From: Roseivirga sp. UBA6061 | GTDB lineage: Bacteria > Bacteroidota > Bacteroidia > Cytophagales > Cyclobacteriaceae | NCBI GenBank assembly: GCA_002427745.1 | Contig: DIYF01000092.1 | Coordinates: 62,001 to 126,000 of the forward strand | Length of the DNA stretch: 64,000 nucleotides | Reading direction: 5' to 3' | Part shown: one piece after another, positions 34,531-43,474 of the stretch | How the letters are laid out: each line of letters starts with the position of its first letter | Numbering within the stretch: position 1 is the first letter of the stretch | Translations under genes and position numbers: made by a program | The notes under the pieces: model-generated | Seen by the model: the letters and a program-made list of their open reading frames with translations, nothing else | Told to the model about the DNA's origin: nothing | The model's database searches: none

Positions 34531-34863
34531 TTATGAAAGATTGTTAATGGTTTGAGGTAAAGCTTCCCATAGCTCGTTTCTTGTTGCTCTTACATAGTCA
34601 AGAGACTTTTTGCCCGAAGCAGTCAGGGTGAAAAACAGCTTGGGCCGACCGCCTCTTGGTTCGGAACCTTCACCATGATTTGATTCCAGAAATCCTTTTT
34701 TTTCCAGTCGCCTTAACGTGGTTTGCAGGGCTCCCACGCTGACTGTCCTGCTGAGGCGGTCTTCGATTTCATCTCTGATCGTTACACCATAGGCATTGCC
34801 GTCCAGGATACCCACGGTCAATAATACAAGCTCTTCAAATTCACCAATCTGAAATCGTTTCAT
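34531..34863 (-). CDS. PadR-family transcriptional regulator
   Basis: A 110-residue winged-helix regulator starting at ATG 34863 (MKRFQIGEFEELVLLTVGIL). The typical PadR core is DEIEDRLSRTVSVGALQTTL with RRLEKKGFLESNHGEG and RPKLFFTLTASGKKSLDYVR. It is the first gene of a two-gene operon with the FtsX-type permease and would repress it until a ligand or drug binds. Two inverted repeats lie just upstream (34867-34888 and 34912-34932). Confidence 0.93.
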   Translation of the reverse strand: MKRFQIGEFEELVLLTVGILDGNAYGVTIRDEIEDRLSRTVSVGALQTTLRRLEKKGFLESNHGEGSEPRGGRPKLFFTLTASGKKSLDYVRATRNELWEALPQTINNLS

Positions 34864-34866
34864 ACG

Positions 34867-34888
34867 CAATTACTATTAAGTAGTATTG
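34867..34888. promoter_or_regulatory. PadR operator candidate 1
   Basis: TACTA-TTAAG-TAGTA with partial outer CAAT/TTG symmetry, starting four bases upstream of the padR start codon. Its half-site TACTA/TAGTA is shared with candidate 2. Confidence 0.6.
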
Positions 34889-34911
34889 CTAAGGTAGAGA
34901 AAAATTTCATA

Positions 34912-34932
34912 CAATACTATTTTGTAGTATTG
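34912..34932. promoter_or_regulatory. PadR operator candidate 2
   Basis: CAATACTA-TTTTG-TAGTATTG, a perfect dyad with 8-bp arms, centred 44 bases from candidate 1. Together they would frame the promoter of the padR-permease operon and support autorepression. Confidence 0.65.
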
Positions 34933-35137
34933 TTATCGCTATTTAACCTCCAGAATTATAGAAGTGATGTACTCCAGGGGTAGGGAAGCCTTGAGAGATT
35001 CCTGTGATGAAAATTCCCAAAGGGTTAATGCACTTATAAAGGCAATTTTCAAAGCCCTTTGCTTGCGGGTTAGTTTTGGTTCAGGCAAAGAGCTACCACC
35101 CACTGAACTTATCCAAAGTGTAGCCTGAAGATGAGAA

Positions 35138-36886
35138 TCAATACCTCCAGCTTTTCAAATCAGCGCCCTTCGGGGCTACACTGCGAACCTTCTCTACATA
35201 CTTTGTGATAAACATCTGATGATACCGCAACCTGCTGGTGTGGTTCCCATTTTCGTGGTCACCATTCCAGCAGTGCTCGGCCCGATCACCATAGTCCACT
35301 TCGCCATTGTAGTATGGGGCCGTGGTTTCAGACAGTATTTCCTCGGCAAGGTATACGGCATTGTTGAGGTAGTAATTGTCCATATCGCCACAATACAGAT
35401 GGATTTTGTTTTCCCAGTCTTTACCGTGTTTTGCCCAGTCTCTTTTCAGGATATAGGCCAGATCATAGTTTTCTTTCCAGTAAGCAGCTACTTCCTTATC
35501 TATTTCTCCGGTCATACGATCCCAGATTCTTTTTGGGTAGCCTTCATCATCCAAAGGTGAGTAGGTAGCTTCCCAAATATCCCATTGCTGCCCTGATCTT
35601 CCCTTTGAGCCCAGTACCAACTCCCGGTAGTTCATATCTCTCAGGCTGGCGTCTACATTTCCCAGATAGTCCCTACGACCTGCGACCAGGGTTTTTCTGA
35701 AGGTGCCTTCCTCGTAATAAGCATTCTCATCTTCGTAAATGTTTACCAGGCAATAGGCTCTGAAGTCAATAGGGTCGGGGCAGGCGGCAAAACACATTCC
35801 GTACTCTTTGGGGTACTTTACCTGAACGGCAAGAGACTCCCAGCCTCCTGTACTTCCACCATAGACAAACCGCGACCAGCCTTCACCAATTCCTCTGAAT
35901 TGTTCTTCGATATAGGGAATAAGCTCATAGGTGATGGCATCGCCATAGGGGCCCTGTGCCGCACTGTTTACGGCATAAGAATCATCATAGTACGGAGTAG
36001 GGTGCTGGATTTTTATAGCGATGACTCTCGGGAAATCCGGACCGGTCCAGGTTTTATAAAAATCATAGGCTTCCTGCCGAACCATAATATTGTAGCCGTC
36101 TACATCAAATCGCTCACTGTATTCAGGCTCAAGATCGGGGTCAGGCGGAGTCGCGCTAAAGCCTCCAAAATCACTCGGGAAGTGCCCGTGCATAATGGCG
36201 AGCGGATATTTTACATCAGGATGCGTTTCCCAGCCTTCGGGTAGCAATACATGCGCTCCCAGGTACATATCTCTTCCCCAAAAATCACTCAACAGCTTAC
36301 TTCTGATTTTTATATGCTTTATATACTTCGAGTCCTCAGGCTCACTGACAGGAGGTATTTTCTGATCCAGTTTTATGCTGAGGGCAGGAAGCCGCCCGTT
36401 CCTGATGGTTACTTTTTGTGGAGAAGAATAGAGGTTACCGGGTGCCTGGTTCCACTTTTGTCCTTCGCCTCTGTCCATAGGCAGTTTAACTACATGGCCG
36501 TCTGCCCGATTAAAGGTTTCGTATTTGTGAAACAAGACTTGGACATAAAACTCACCTGATGGTAAGTCTTCAAAGTTGCGAACCGGATATCCGAAGGCTT
36601 CATTGTCAAACTGCAGAGACTCTCCCGGGGTCCAGTCATTCACATCCATACCGAAACCCTGGCAGGTTTGGGAATCATCTCTCAGCTGAAACCGTGGTTC
36701 AGTATCTGTATGTTCTGAGATCAATACTATTAATCTGCCGTCCAGAGATTCATCATAGTGCTCTGAAGGAAATTGCAATTGGATGTCTGCTGAGGTATCA
36801 GGGGCTGAACAGGAGAAAAGGCCTGCCGTGAGGAGGCAAATCACAGCTAAGAACTGCTTTGAAAATGTATCGATTGACTTTTTCAT
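35138..36886 (-). CDS. Esterase-like alpha/beta hydrolase, exported lipoprotein
   Basis: Start at ATG 36886 gives 582 residues with a signal (MKKSIDTFSKQFLAVICLLT) and lipobox GLFSC. An N-terminal beta domain of about 170 residues (LQFPSEHYDESLDGRLIVLI) precedes a PF00756-type esterase fold: MHGHFPSDFGG near the oxyanion hole, the nucleophile elbow YGGSTGGWESLA, YCGDMDNYYLNN for the acid, and DRAEHCWNGDHENGNHTS for the catalytic His. Likely a periplasmic or surface carboxylesterase, possibly acting on polysaccharide-linked esters. No polysaccharide locus adjoins it. Confidence 0.82.
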   Translation of the reverse strand: MKKSIDTFSKQFLAVICLLTAGLFSCSAPDTSADIQLQFPSEHYDESLDGRLIVLISEHTDTEPRFQLRDDSQTCQGFGMDVNDWTPGESLQFDNEAFGYPVRNFEDLPSGEFYVQVLFHKYETFNRADGHVVKLPMDRGEGQKWNQAPGNLYSSPQKVTIRNGRLPALSIKLDQKIPPVSEPEDSKYIKHIKIRSKLLSDFWGRDMYLGAHVLLPEGWETHPDVKYPLAIMHGHFPSDFGGFSATPPDPDLEPEYSERFDVDGYNIMVRQEAYDFYKTWTGPDFPRVIAIKIQHPTPYYDDSYAVNSAAQGPYGDAITYELIPYIEEQFRGIGEGWSRFVYGGSTGGWESLAVQVKYPKEYGMCFAACPDPIDFRAYCLVNIYEDENAYYEEGTFRKTLVAGRRDYLGNVDASLRDMNYRELVLGSKGRSGQQWDIWEATYSPLDDEGYPKRIWDRMTGEIDKEVAAYWKENYDLAYILKRDWAKHGKDWENKIHLYCGDMDNYYLNNAVYLAEEILSETTAPYYNGEVDYGDRAEHCWNGDHENGNHTSRLRYHQMFITKYVEKVRSVAPKGADLKSWRY

Positions 36887-37147
36887 TCGGTTGATGGTTT
36901 TGATAGGCCGGTTGGCCACGAAGTAGCATTCAGGTTTAAGTCAATTTAACAATTCCTTTTACCAGTAGCCAAACCTGAAAACTCTTTTAGCTGAAGATGA
37001 TGATCAGGTGCCTCGTATAGACGTGTGGTTAGATACTACTATACTGCGGCAAGTAAGTAGTGGCTTATAGTGCTGAAACTTCAGATTCTTGATAGAATTG
37101 CAGGAACAAAAGTTTTTTCCCGTTGGTTAGACAGCAAACGCATTGAT

Positions 37148-38578
37148 ATGGCCTGGTTAAAGAAAACATATGCCACTCAGCTTCCCGAAAACCTGTATTC
37201 GGTACAGGCACCTGTACCCGTGGGTAATCCTGAAATGGTCTTGTACAATGAGGCTTTGGCGGATGACCTGGGCGTGACTCAGTATTTCAAAGAGAAGGAG
37301 GAAGCGATGAGGTATCTTTCCGGAAACGAAATAGTACCCGGAAGTCAACCGATAGCGCAGGCTTATGCAGGTCATCAGTTTGGTCATTTCAATCGTCTTG
37401 GAGATGGTCGTGCTGTTCTTTTAGGTGAGATGGAAACCAGCCGGGGTTTGTATGATTTACAATTGAAGGGGTCGGGTCAGACTGCCTATTCCAGAAGGGG
37501 GGATGGCAGGGCTACTTTTTATTCTATGCTGAGGGAATATCTGATAAGTGAAGCCATGCATGCGCTTCGGATACCTACTACGAGAAGTTTGGCTGTGGTT
37601 AAAACGACAGACCCTGTTTACAGAGAGCAGATAAATGAGGGGGCTGTCTTATCCAGAGTAGCGGCCAGTCATATTCGGGTAGGTACCTTTGAGTATGCCC
37701 GTTATCTGGGGCAGAGAGAAGACCTCGAGGCCTTACTACGATATACCATTGAAAGACACTACCCCGAATTATTTGATCATCAAAACCATGCTTTGGCTCT
37801 GCTCGGGAAAGTGATGCAAAAGCAGAAAGACCTGGTCGTTGATTGGTTACGGGTAGGTTTTATCCATGGGGTCATGAATACAGATAACATGACCATTTCT
37901 GGTGAAACCATTGATTACGGTCCATGTGCCTTTATGAATGCTTATCACCCAAAAACTGTCTTTAGCTCTATTGATACAGGGGGGCGCTATAGCTACGCCA
38001 ATCAACCCAATATTGCCTATTGGAATCTGAGGGTATTTGCCAGCACGCTGATCCCTTTGATTGATAAAGACGAAAAGCTGGCTGGTAAAAAAGCACAGGA
38101 AGTGCTGGAGCAGTTTCCCGGAGATTTCTCCCAGGCCTATTTTGAGATGATGGGCAACAAACTGGGCATTGTGAATCCGGGTGAAGGAATTCGTGACCTG
38201 GTTCAGGAAGGTATGGTGTTGCTGGCAGAACAGAAAGTGGACTATACCAACTTCTTTACAGAATTGAGACGAGACGGTGAGTTGATCAACAAACTCAGAA
38301 AGGTTGAGGCTTTTGAAGCCTGGTATGCTAAATGGGAAGAGGCACGAGTCCATGGTACCACTGTATCGGAAAGCGAAGCATTGATGGCACAAAACAATCC
38401 TGTAGTCATTCCGCGCAATCATCTGGTAGAAGAGGTCTTAAACTCGGCAGTTACGGGAGATATGGGACCTTTTTACGCATTTTTGGAAAAGCTGACCTCA
38501 CCTTACGATGATGGCATATCTTTACAAAGTGTACCTGCTGATTTCGATGCGGGTTATCAGACTTTTTGCGGGACTTAG
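37148..38578 (+). CDS. selO: Protein adenylyltransferase SelO (YdiU family)
   Basis: A pseudokinase-fold enzyme that AMPylates target proteins at Ser/Thr/Tyr, linked to the oxidative stress response. Conserved blocks: GHQFGHFNRLGDGRAVLLGE, YDLQLKGSGQTAYSRRGDGR, VLSRVAASHIRVGTFEYARY, VGFIHGVMNTDNM and IDYGPCAFMNAYHPKTVFSS, which include the catalytic Asp/Asn and metal-binding residues. Start at ATG 37148 gives 476 residues, close to E. coli YdiU; a GTG at 37070 would add 26 residues and cannot be excluded. The C-terminal CxxC-type redox motif is not obvious, though a single late Cys is present (YQTFCGT). Confidence 0.95.
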   Translation: MAWLKKTYATQLPENLYSVQAPVPVGNPEMVLYNEALADDLGVTQYFKEKEEAMRYLSGNEIVPGSQPIAQAYAGHQFGHFNRLGDGRAVLLGEMETSRGLYDLQLKGSGQTAYSRRGDGRATFYSMLREYLISEAMHALRIPTTRSLAVVKTTDPVYREQINEGAVLSRVAASHIRVGTFEYARYLGQREDLEALLRYTIERHYPELFDHQNHALALLGKVMQKQKDLVVDWLRVGFIHGVMNTDNMTISGETIDYGPCAFMNAYHPKTVFSSIDTGGRYSYANQPNIAYWNLRVFASTLIPLIDKDEKLAGKKAQEVLEQFPGDFSQAYFEMMGNKLGIVNPGEGIRDLVQEGMVLLAEQKVDYTNFFTELRRDGELINKLRKVEAFEAWYAKWEEARVHGTTVSESEALMAQNNPVVIPRNHLVEEVLNSAVTGDMGPFYAFLEKLTSPYDDGISLQSVPADFDAGYQTFCGT

Positions 38579-38737
38579 TAAGCTGCTCTTATAGCCGGGG
38601 GCTTATTTAGCATGTTTACACTCTTTAAGTCTTAGAGATGGTATTGGTAGAAGCCGTCTTTACAGGCAATAGCCACCCTTTTATTCTTTGGCAAAATGGG
38701 CTATTTTCATACGTTTTAATTATGCCTTGATCATCAT

Positions 38738-38757
38738 TACCGTTACCTGAAACGGTA
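38738..38757. terminator. Short hairpin in the selO-BASS spacer
   Basis: TACCGTT-ACCTGA-AACGGTA, 7-bp perfect arms, 28 bases before the transporter start. It may be a leader element or an operator. Confidence 0.35.
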
Positions 38758-38784
38758 GGCTTAAGCGTTTCTAAACCATATTTC

Positions 38785-39885
38785 ATGATTCCCCAATGGT
38801 TCAAAATAAACAGGGTTGCTTCTTTTTTAAGTTTTGCTGCGGCCATTATAACGCTGGTCATGCTGGTTCTGGAAGAAGGTGCAAATGCGGGCCTTCCCGG
38901 CACCCTGTTCTTTGTAAGTCTGTCTATTGCCATTCGTAGTCATTCCTTTTTAAAAGGGTTGTCTTTTACAGTTTTGATATTTGCTGCTGTAACTGCAGCC
39001 ATGTTTTACCCTGATGCTTTCACTCAAATTCAGGAATTCAACCTGAAAGAACTGATCGTCCCTTTACTCATGATTATCATGTTTGGTATGGGGTCTTCCA
39101 TGAGTTTTAAAGACTTTGTTGGCGTGGTCAAAATGCCAAAGGGAGTTTTTATCGGGATTGTTTGTCAGTTTACCATCATGCCATTTGTAGGTTTTGGCCT
39201 GGCATACATTTCCAATCTGCCTGCCGAAATTGCTGCCGGAGTAATATTGGTGGGCTGTTCTCCAAGTGGATTAGCTTCTAACGTAATGTCATTTATTTCT
39301 AAGTCTAATCTGGCATTATCGCTCACACTCACAGCCATAGCTACCTTATTGGCTCCGGTGCTTACTCCTTTGTTAATGAAGCTGCTGGCGGACGAATTGG
39401 TCCCGATTGACTTTATGGGTATGCTTATCAGTATCTCTAAAATTGTGGTGATCCCTATCATTTTAGGACTGCTTTTCAATCATTTCTTTAGCGGTAAGTT
39501 TAAATGGCTTGACAAGGCCATGCCTTTGGTTTCTATGGCAGGGATTGCCATTATTATCACCATTATCACAGCGGCCGGCAGAGATGCATTGCTGACCATT
39601 GGTTTGACATTGGTTGCGGTTGTGATACTGCATAATGTCATCGGATATTTTCTTGGATTTCACATAAGCCGACTTTTGGGCCTTGATCGAAAAGCTGCCC
39701 GTACAGTTGCCTTTGAAGTCGGAATGCAGAATGGAGGGCTGGCTTCTGGTATAGCTTTGGAAATGGGACGTCTGGCGACCATGGGGTTGGCTCCTGCAGT
39801 ATTTGGTCCACTGATGAATATTACCGGGTCTTCACTGGCTACCTGGTGGCGAGGCAGGTCTGCTGATGATCTTAAGGAACCTTAA
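38785..39885 (+). CDS. Bile acid:sodium symporter (BASS) family transporter
   Basis: A 366-residue membrane protein with ten or so helices. BASS hallmarks include MFGMGSSMSFKDFVGVVKMP at the first core helix, LVGCSPSGLASNVMSFISK (the unwound crossover region with GCxPxGxxSN) and VAFEVGMQNGGLASGIALE with the E-x-G-x-Q-N sequence that lines the Na+ and substrate sites. Substrate may be an organic anion or pantoate-like acid rather than bile acid. Independent of its neighbours. Confidence 0.93.
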   Translation: MIPQWFKINRVASFLSFAAAIITLVMLVLEEGANAGLPGTLFFVSLSIAIRSHSFLKGLSFTVLIFAAVTAAMFYPDAFTQIQEFNLKELIVPLLMIIMFGMGSSMSFKDFVGVVKMPKGVFIGIVCQFTIMPFVGFGLAYISNLPAEIAAGVILVGCSPSGLASNVMSFISKSNLALSLTLTAIATLLAPVLTPLLMKLLADELVPIDFMGMLISISKIVVIPIILGLLFNHFFSGKFKWLDKAMPLVSMAGIAIIITIITAAGRDALLTIGLTLVAVVILHNVIGYFLGFHISRLLGLDRKAARTVAFEVGMQNGGLASGIALEMGRLATMGLAPAVFGPLMNITGSSLATWWRGRSADDLKEP

Positions 39886-39953
39886 TAGTCCCTTGCCTTT
39901 AGGTCTCTCTGTTTATGAATGAGCGATACTATTAAACCTCTGCGTTTAAGAAC

Positions 39954-41522
39954 TCACCTTTCACTATAGGGATAGAGCGATTGAATGTCTACGTTTTGGT
40001 AATCCAACGCGTCTAACCTTGTCGTACCAAACCAGGAACCGGGGGCATCCACTACCATAATGGTACTGGCGTAACCTGTTTCGTCAAAGCCTCGTCTGAA
40101 ATGCACCCTTGAGTTAACTACAAATACCTCGAAATCGTCCGGGTTGATGTCGCCAAATGAGAGCTGGGAAGGGTAAATAATCTGCATATAAGCAGGTACT
40201 AAGACGACCAGGTTATTTCCGGGTAACTCGATGGCGGCTACCATGTCGTAGTTCCAGAGTGGCCCCATGTATTTGATCGTTCCGGTAAGTCTGATGGGAG
40301 TGCCTGCCTGCTCACCGGTAAAACCACCCACGCTCATGTCAAAAGGATCGCCCACTTTAGCCTCTGTGGTCACGAGTGAGTCGAGTGCTTTTTCATCTCT
40401 CAGAGCGCTGTAGAATATGTTCCGGACATTTTTAGCCAGGAGCTCTTTTAAAATCCATGTAGCATCTCCGGGTCGGTCGGAATAGTTTCCCAGTACTACG
40501 GGAGTCGCTCCGGCCTTTACAGCACTTACCGTGTTACGGGCCGCCTGGTCGGGCATGGGGTATTCCCGATCGGCAAATTCCTTTCTCACTCTCCAGGCAT
40601 ATTCATTCATATCGTTGGCGATGCTGTCTGCCAGCTTCTGGTCATTATTGGTCATTACCTGTATGGTAGTACCCACATCAGGGACATCTGACCATGGAAA
40701 TCCGAAAAAGACACTCACGAATACATCCGGAAGACGGGCTTCCCATCTTCTGGCTCTTTCCATAATATCCATAGACGGAGATTGTCCCGTCCACTGTACC
40801 ACGGTGGCTGTAACGATGCCCGGTTTTCTTGTGGCTTTGGCAGGTTTGTATTCTCCACGCATCATTTGTCGTAAATAGTGTGCTGCACGCTCTCCCTGCA
40901 GGTAGCTGTCATAATGGGGGTAGCGTTTGGTCACAAACGACCCATCCGCCCATTTGAGGAATTCTTCGTCCTCGTTGCCATGCAGGTCGAAGGTTGCCAC
41001 GATGGGAACATTGTCACCAACAATACTCCGTACTCTTTTGGCAATCTCTGCTTCAGGTCTCGGAACATTCCTTACGGCCATAGCACCATGCAGGGCCAGA
41101 TAGACTCCATCGAGTGGCATGTTTTTTTTCAGGTCCTCTTCAATCATACCCATGAAGTGATCAAAGCTTTCCTCGCTGTTCCAGCTTCTGGAAGACCCTC
41201 CAAATACGCTCATGGGTGATCTGACACCGATTAGTTCTATATCTCCATGATCTTCTGATCTTTTCACAAAACCCCTGATGTACGAACCGGCTCTCAATAG
41301 TTCTTCACCTTCTCTTATTCCGCCACCACGCATCCAGTCATCTATCCCCGAATCTCCGCCCGGACAGAAGGTACAGGTCTCGTGGGAGTACCGGACTACC
41401 GCCACTTTGTATGCTTCCTTATCAGAAGTACCAGGGGAGGAGGATTGATGGCAGGATGTAAGGGCTATGAGCCATAGCAAAGCCCAGGTATACAGTTGGT
41501 TTTTGTATTGAAAAGAGGCCAT
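39954..41522 (-). CDS. M81 family metallopeptidase (MlrC-like), lipoprotein
   Basis: A 522-residue exported protein (signal MASFQYKNQLYTWALLWLIA, lipobox LTSC). The M81 zinc-binding segments are present: SHETCTFCPGGDSG (residues about 46-59), PIVATFDLHGNEDEEFLKW and TKRYPHYDSYLQGERAA. The C-terminal half contains VVLGNYSDRPGDATWIL and NVDIQSLYPYSE. MlrC of sphingomonads opens linear microcystin fragments, but most homologues have unknown peptides as substrates. Stands alone, converging on the BASS transporter gene. Confidence 0.88.
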   Translation of the reverse strand: MASFQYKNQLYTWALLWLIALTSCHQSSSPGTSDKEAYKVAVVRYSHETCTFCPGGDSGIDDWMRGGGIREGEELLRAGSYIRGFVKRSEDHGDIELIGVRSPMSVFGGSSRSWNSEESFDHFMGMIEEDLKKNMPLDGVYLALHGAMAVRNVPRPEAEIAKRVRSIVGDNVPIVATFDLHGNEDEEFLKWADGSFVTKRYPHYDSYLQGERAAHYLRQMMRGEYKPAKATRKPGIVTATVVQWTGQSPSMDIMERARRWEARLPDVFVSVFFGFPWSDVPDVGTTIQVMTNNDQKLADSIANDMNEYAWRVRKEFADREYPMPDQAARNTVSAVKAGATPVVLGNYSDRPGDATWILKELLAKNVRNIFYSALRDEKALDSLVTTEAKVGDPFDMSVGGFTGEQAGTPIRLTGTIKYMGPLWNYDMVAAIELPGNNLVVLVPAYMQIIYPSQLSFGDINPDDFEVFVVNSRVHFRRGFDETGYASTIMVVDAPGSWFGTTRLDALDYQNVDIQSLYPYSER

Positions 41523-41686
41523 GATGAGTTTCGTATACCATTAATTTAACCAATTGAGGTCAATTACTATGGTCAGTATCCATGAGTGGCGACTTTATGA
41601 TCTGTAAGTGGGAACCTGCCGGGAATGTATCAGCCAGGGTGTGGAGGGAACTTTAACCAGATGGATACAGGCTTTAATCTAAGCTG

Positions 41687-42196
41687 TCAGTCATTTTTCA
41701 ATTTGAAGAACCTGTGCTCATCGTAGACTTTGCTGTTCTTAAAAATGGCGTCTTTGAAGATACCTTCTTTTTCAAATCCATTTTTCTCCAGCACTTTCAT
41801 GGATGCGGTGTTGTATTCGAATACTCCTGTATAAATCCGGTTGAGCTCAAGCTCCGTAAAGCCATATTCTGTTATCAATTCAACGGCTTTGGTGGCAACG
41901 CCCATTCCCCAATAAGGTTCGCCTATCCAGTATCCTATCTCCGCTGATTTTCGATAGACATCCTTCTGGACTATCAGCCCAATCACCCCACAGAATTTAC
42001 CTTTAAAGTCTATGGCGAAGGTTTGTCTCGGGTTTTCTTCCCGGGTCAGATTTATGAAAAATGCGGCATCGTTTTCATCATAGGGAAAAGGGATATAGTC
42101 TCTTAAGTTATCCCAGACCTTCTTGTTGTTGGCAAGTTTTGCCAATTCAGGCTTATCGGATGGTTTCAGGGCTCTTATGCTAATCGTTTCTTCCAA
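41687..42196 (-). CDS. GNAT N-acetyltransferase, RimJ/RimL-like
   Basis: A 169-residue GNAT enzyme, apparently starting with TTG at 42196 because no in-frame ATG is available early. Characteristic parts: SIRALKPSDKPELAKLANNK, the acetyl-CoA loop YWIGEPYWGMGVATKAVELI, GFTELELNRIYTGVFEYNTA, and SMKVLEKNGFEKEGIFKDA. The substrate may be a ribosomal protein N-terminus or a small amine. Cytoplasmic. It stands alone, with a hairpin upstream at 42283-42327. Confidence 0.9.
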   Translation of the reverse strand: MEETISIRALKPSDKPELAKLANNKKVWDNLRDYIPFPYDENDAAFFINLTREENPRQTFAIDFKGKFCGVIGLIVQKDVYRKSAEIGYWIGEPYWGMGVATKAVELITEYGFTELELNRIYTGVFEYNTASMKVLEKNGFEKEGIFKDAIFKNSKVYDEHRFFKLKND

Positions 42197-42282
42197 TTGG
42201 ATTCCGGTTTAACAGACTGTAAACATTATATCAGGAAGTTGCTTAAAAGTTGTTGAATAACCAATCCTGAAAGGGAAGAGAA

Positions 42283-42327
42283 TGCCCGGCACAGGCGAAT
42301 CCTGAATCCATTGCGCATGGCCGGGCA
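42283..42327. terminator. Long-looped GC-rich hairpin
   Basis: TGCCCGGC - 29 nt - GCCGGGCA, perfect 8-bp arms, downstream of the beta-propeller gene (leftward) and upstream of the GNAT gene. No T-run follows, so termination is plausible but unproven. Confidence 0.45.
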
Positions 42328-42364
42328 GCTTCTCGAATAAAAGAAGATGACTGATCGGATCGTT

Positions 42365-43378
42365 CTAAAAGCTCACCTTTTTGATCAGGAAATTAGCGTG
42401 ATTCGGATTACCCTTTACAGCCAGTTCGAACAAATAGGAGTACACCACCATCGTTTGGTTTTCTATGGTTGTTACCGTGGTCGGGAAAATGTTGGGTTCA
42501 TCACTTTCCAGTGTTGCTTCTATTTTTGCTGTGGTCCAGTTATCATCCGATTTCAGCAGATGAACGGAGTTTTTTGCCACCGTAGGATCAAATACATTAC
42601 TCACTATGATTAGCTCATTGGCTTCGGTTAGCATAATTCCGTCTATTGAGTGTATGTTGTCGTCAATAGAAATCTGTTTATAGTCACCTGGGTTGTCTAG
42701 TGGAATCTTGTACAATGTACCCCTCGCATAGTGCGCCATAATCAGAAAGCCTGCTTCATGCCATTCAATCCCGTTCAGGCCGAAAGTACCGGGTTCCGGG
42801 GCCAGTGTAGGGTCGATAAGCAAGACAGAGGCTTCTCCTTCCGGTGTCACTTTAAAAACTGCGGGTGTAAAGCTACTGGTAACATAGGCATTTCCGAGCT
42901 TGTCCAGCACAACATCATTGGCTAAATGCGGATTCCCTGCTGGTGTGAGTGAGGATAAATTTACATCGAAGAGTTCTTCACCGGTAGACAGGTCGTAGGC
43001 TAATAAACTGGCCAAAACGGGTGGGTTATTACCTGAGGTCTTCTCAGAAAACCCGGGGTCGGCATTGCAAACAAGCAACCTGTTGCGTGATTTGTCGATG
43101 GTCATTCCAAGGACTGATTTAAGCTTATCCTGATTGATAAACTCCGTCACTTTGCCAGAGAAACTGACTTTAACAATCTTACCTTTTCTGATAGAACTGA
43201 GGTAAATAGTCTGACTTTCCTGGTCGTAGGCAATTCCTTCCGGGTACAGGCCTGTCTCGTTAATGTTTATAGAATCCGGGACTGATATCTTTACATCGTT
43301 GTCGTCATTGCAGGCAACAGTGCTTAGGGTAAGAAGCCCCAGAAATACATAGCTGATTATAGAAAATATTCTCTTCAT
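42365..43378 (-). CDS. SMP-30/gluconolactonase-like beta-propeller lipoprotein
   Basis: A 337-residue lipoprotein (MKRIFSIISYVFLGLLTLST, lipobox STVAC). The mature part is a six-bladed propeller with NHL/SMP-30-like blades: YPEGIAYDQESQTIYLSSIR, GMTIDKSRNRLLVCNADPGF, LANDVVLDKLGNAYVTSSFT, GLNGIEWHEAGFLIMAHYAR and SIDGIMLTEANELIIVSNVF. Metal-binding acids of true gluconolactonases are partly matched (Glu in YPEG, Asn/Asp in blade turns). It probably binds or hydrolyses a lactone or sugar, or only binds a ligand at the surface. Monocistronic. Confidence 0.85.
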   Translation of the reverse strand: MKRIFSIISYVFLGLLTLSTVACNDDNDVKISVPDSININETGLYPEGIAYDQESQTIYLSSIRKGKIVKVSFSGKVTEFINQDKLKSVLGMTIDKSRNRLLVCNADPGFSEKTSGNNPPVLASLLAYDLSTGEELFDVNLSSLTPAGNPHLANDVVLDKLGNAYVTSSFTPAVFKVTPEGEASVLLIDPTLAPEPGTFGLNGIEWHEAGFLIMAHYARGTLYKIPLDNPGDYKQISIDDNIHSIDGIMLTEANELIIVSNVFDPTVAKNSVHLLKSDDNWTTAKIEATLESDEPNIFPTTVTTIENQTMVVYSYLFELAVKGNPNHANFLIKKVSF

Positions 43379-43474
43379 TTTACAATTGAAATTTTGATTA
43401 ATTTATAATTGTAAAACTCTATAAATCAGATGATTGTATTTATTCTACCATGTTCATAAAATGTGTCTTTTGGC

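Noticed and set aside
37070-37147. Longer SelO start at GTG 37070
   Set aside because: The added 26 residues do not resemble the family N-terminus, while ATG 37148 gives the usual length; kept only as an alternative.
39882-39935. TTAATAGT...ACTATTAA inverted repeat after the BASS transporter gene
   Set aside because: Loop of nearly 40 bases and AT-only arms make a functional terminator doubtful.
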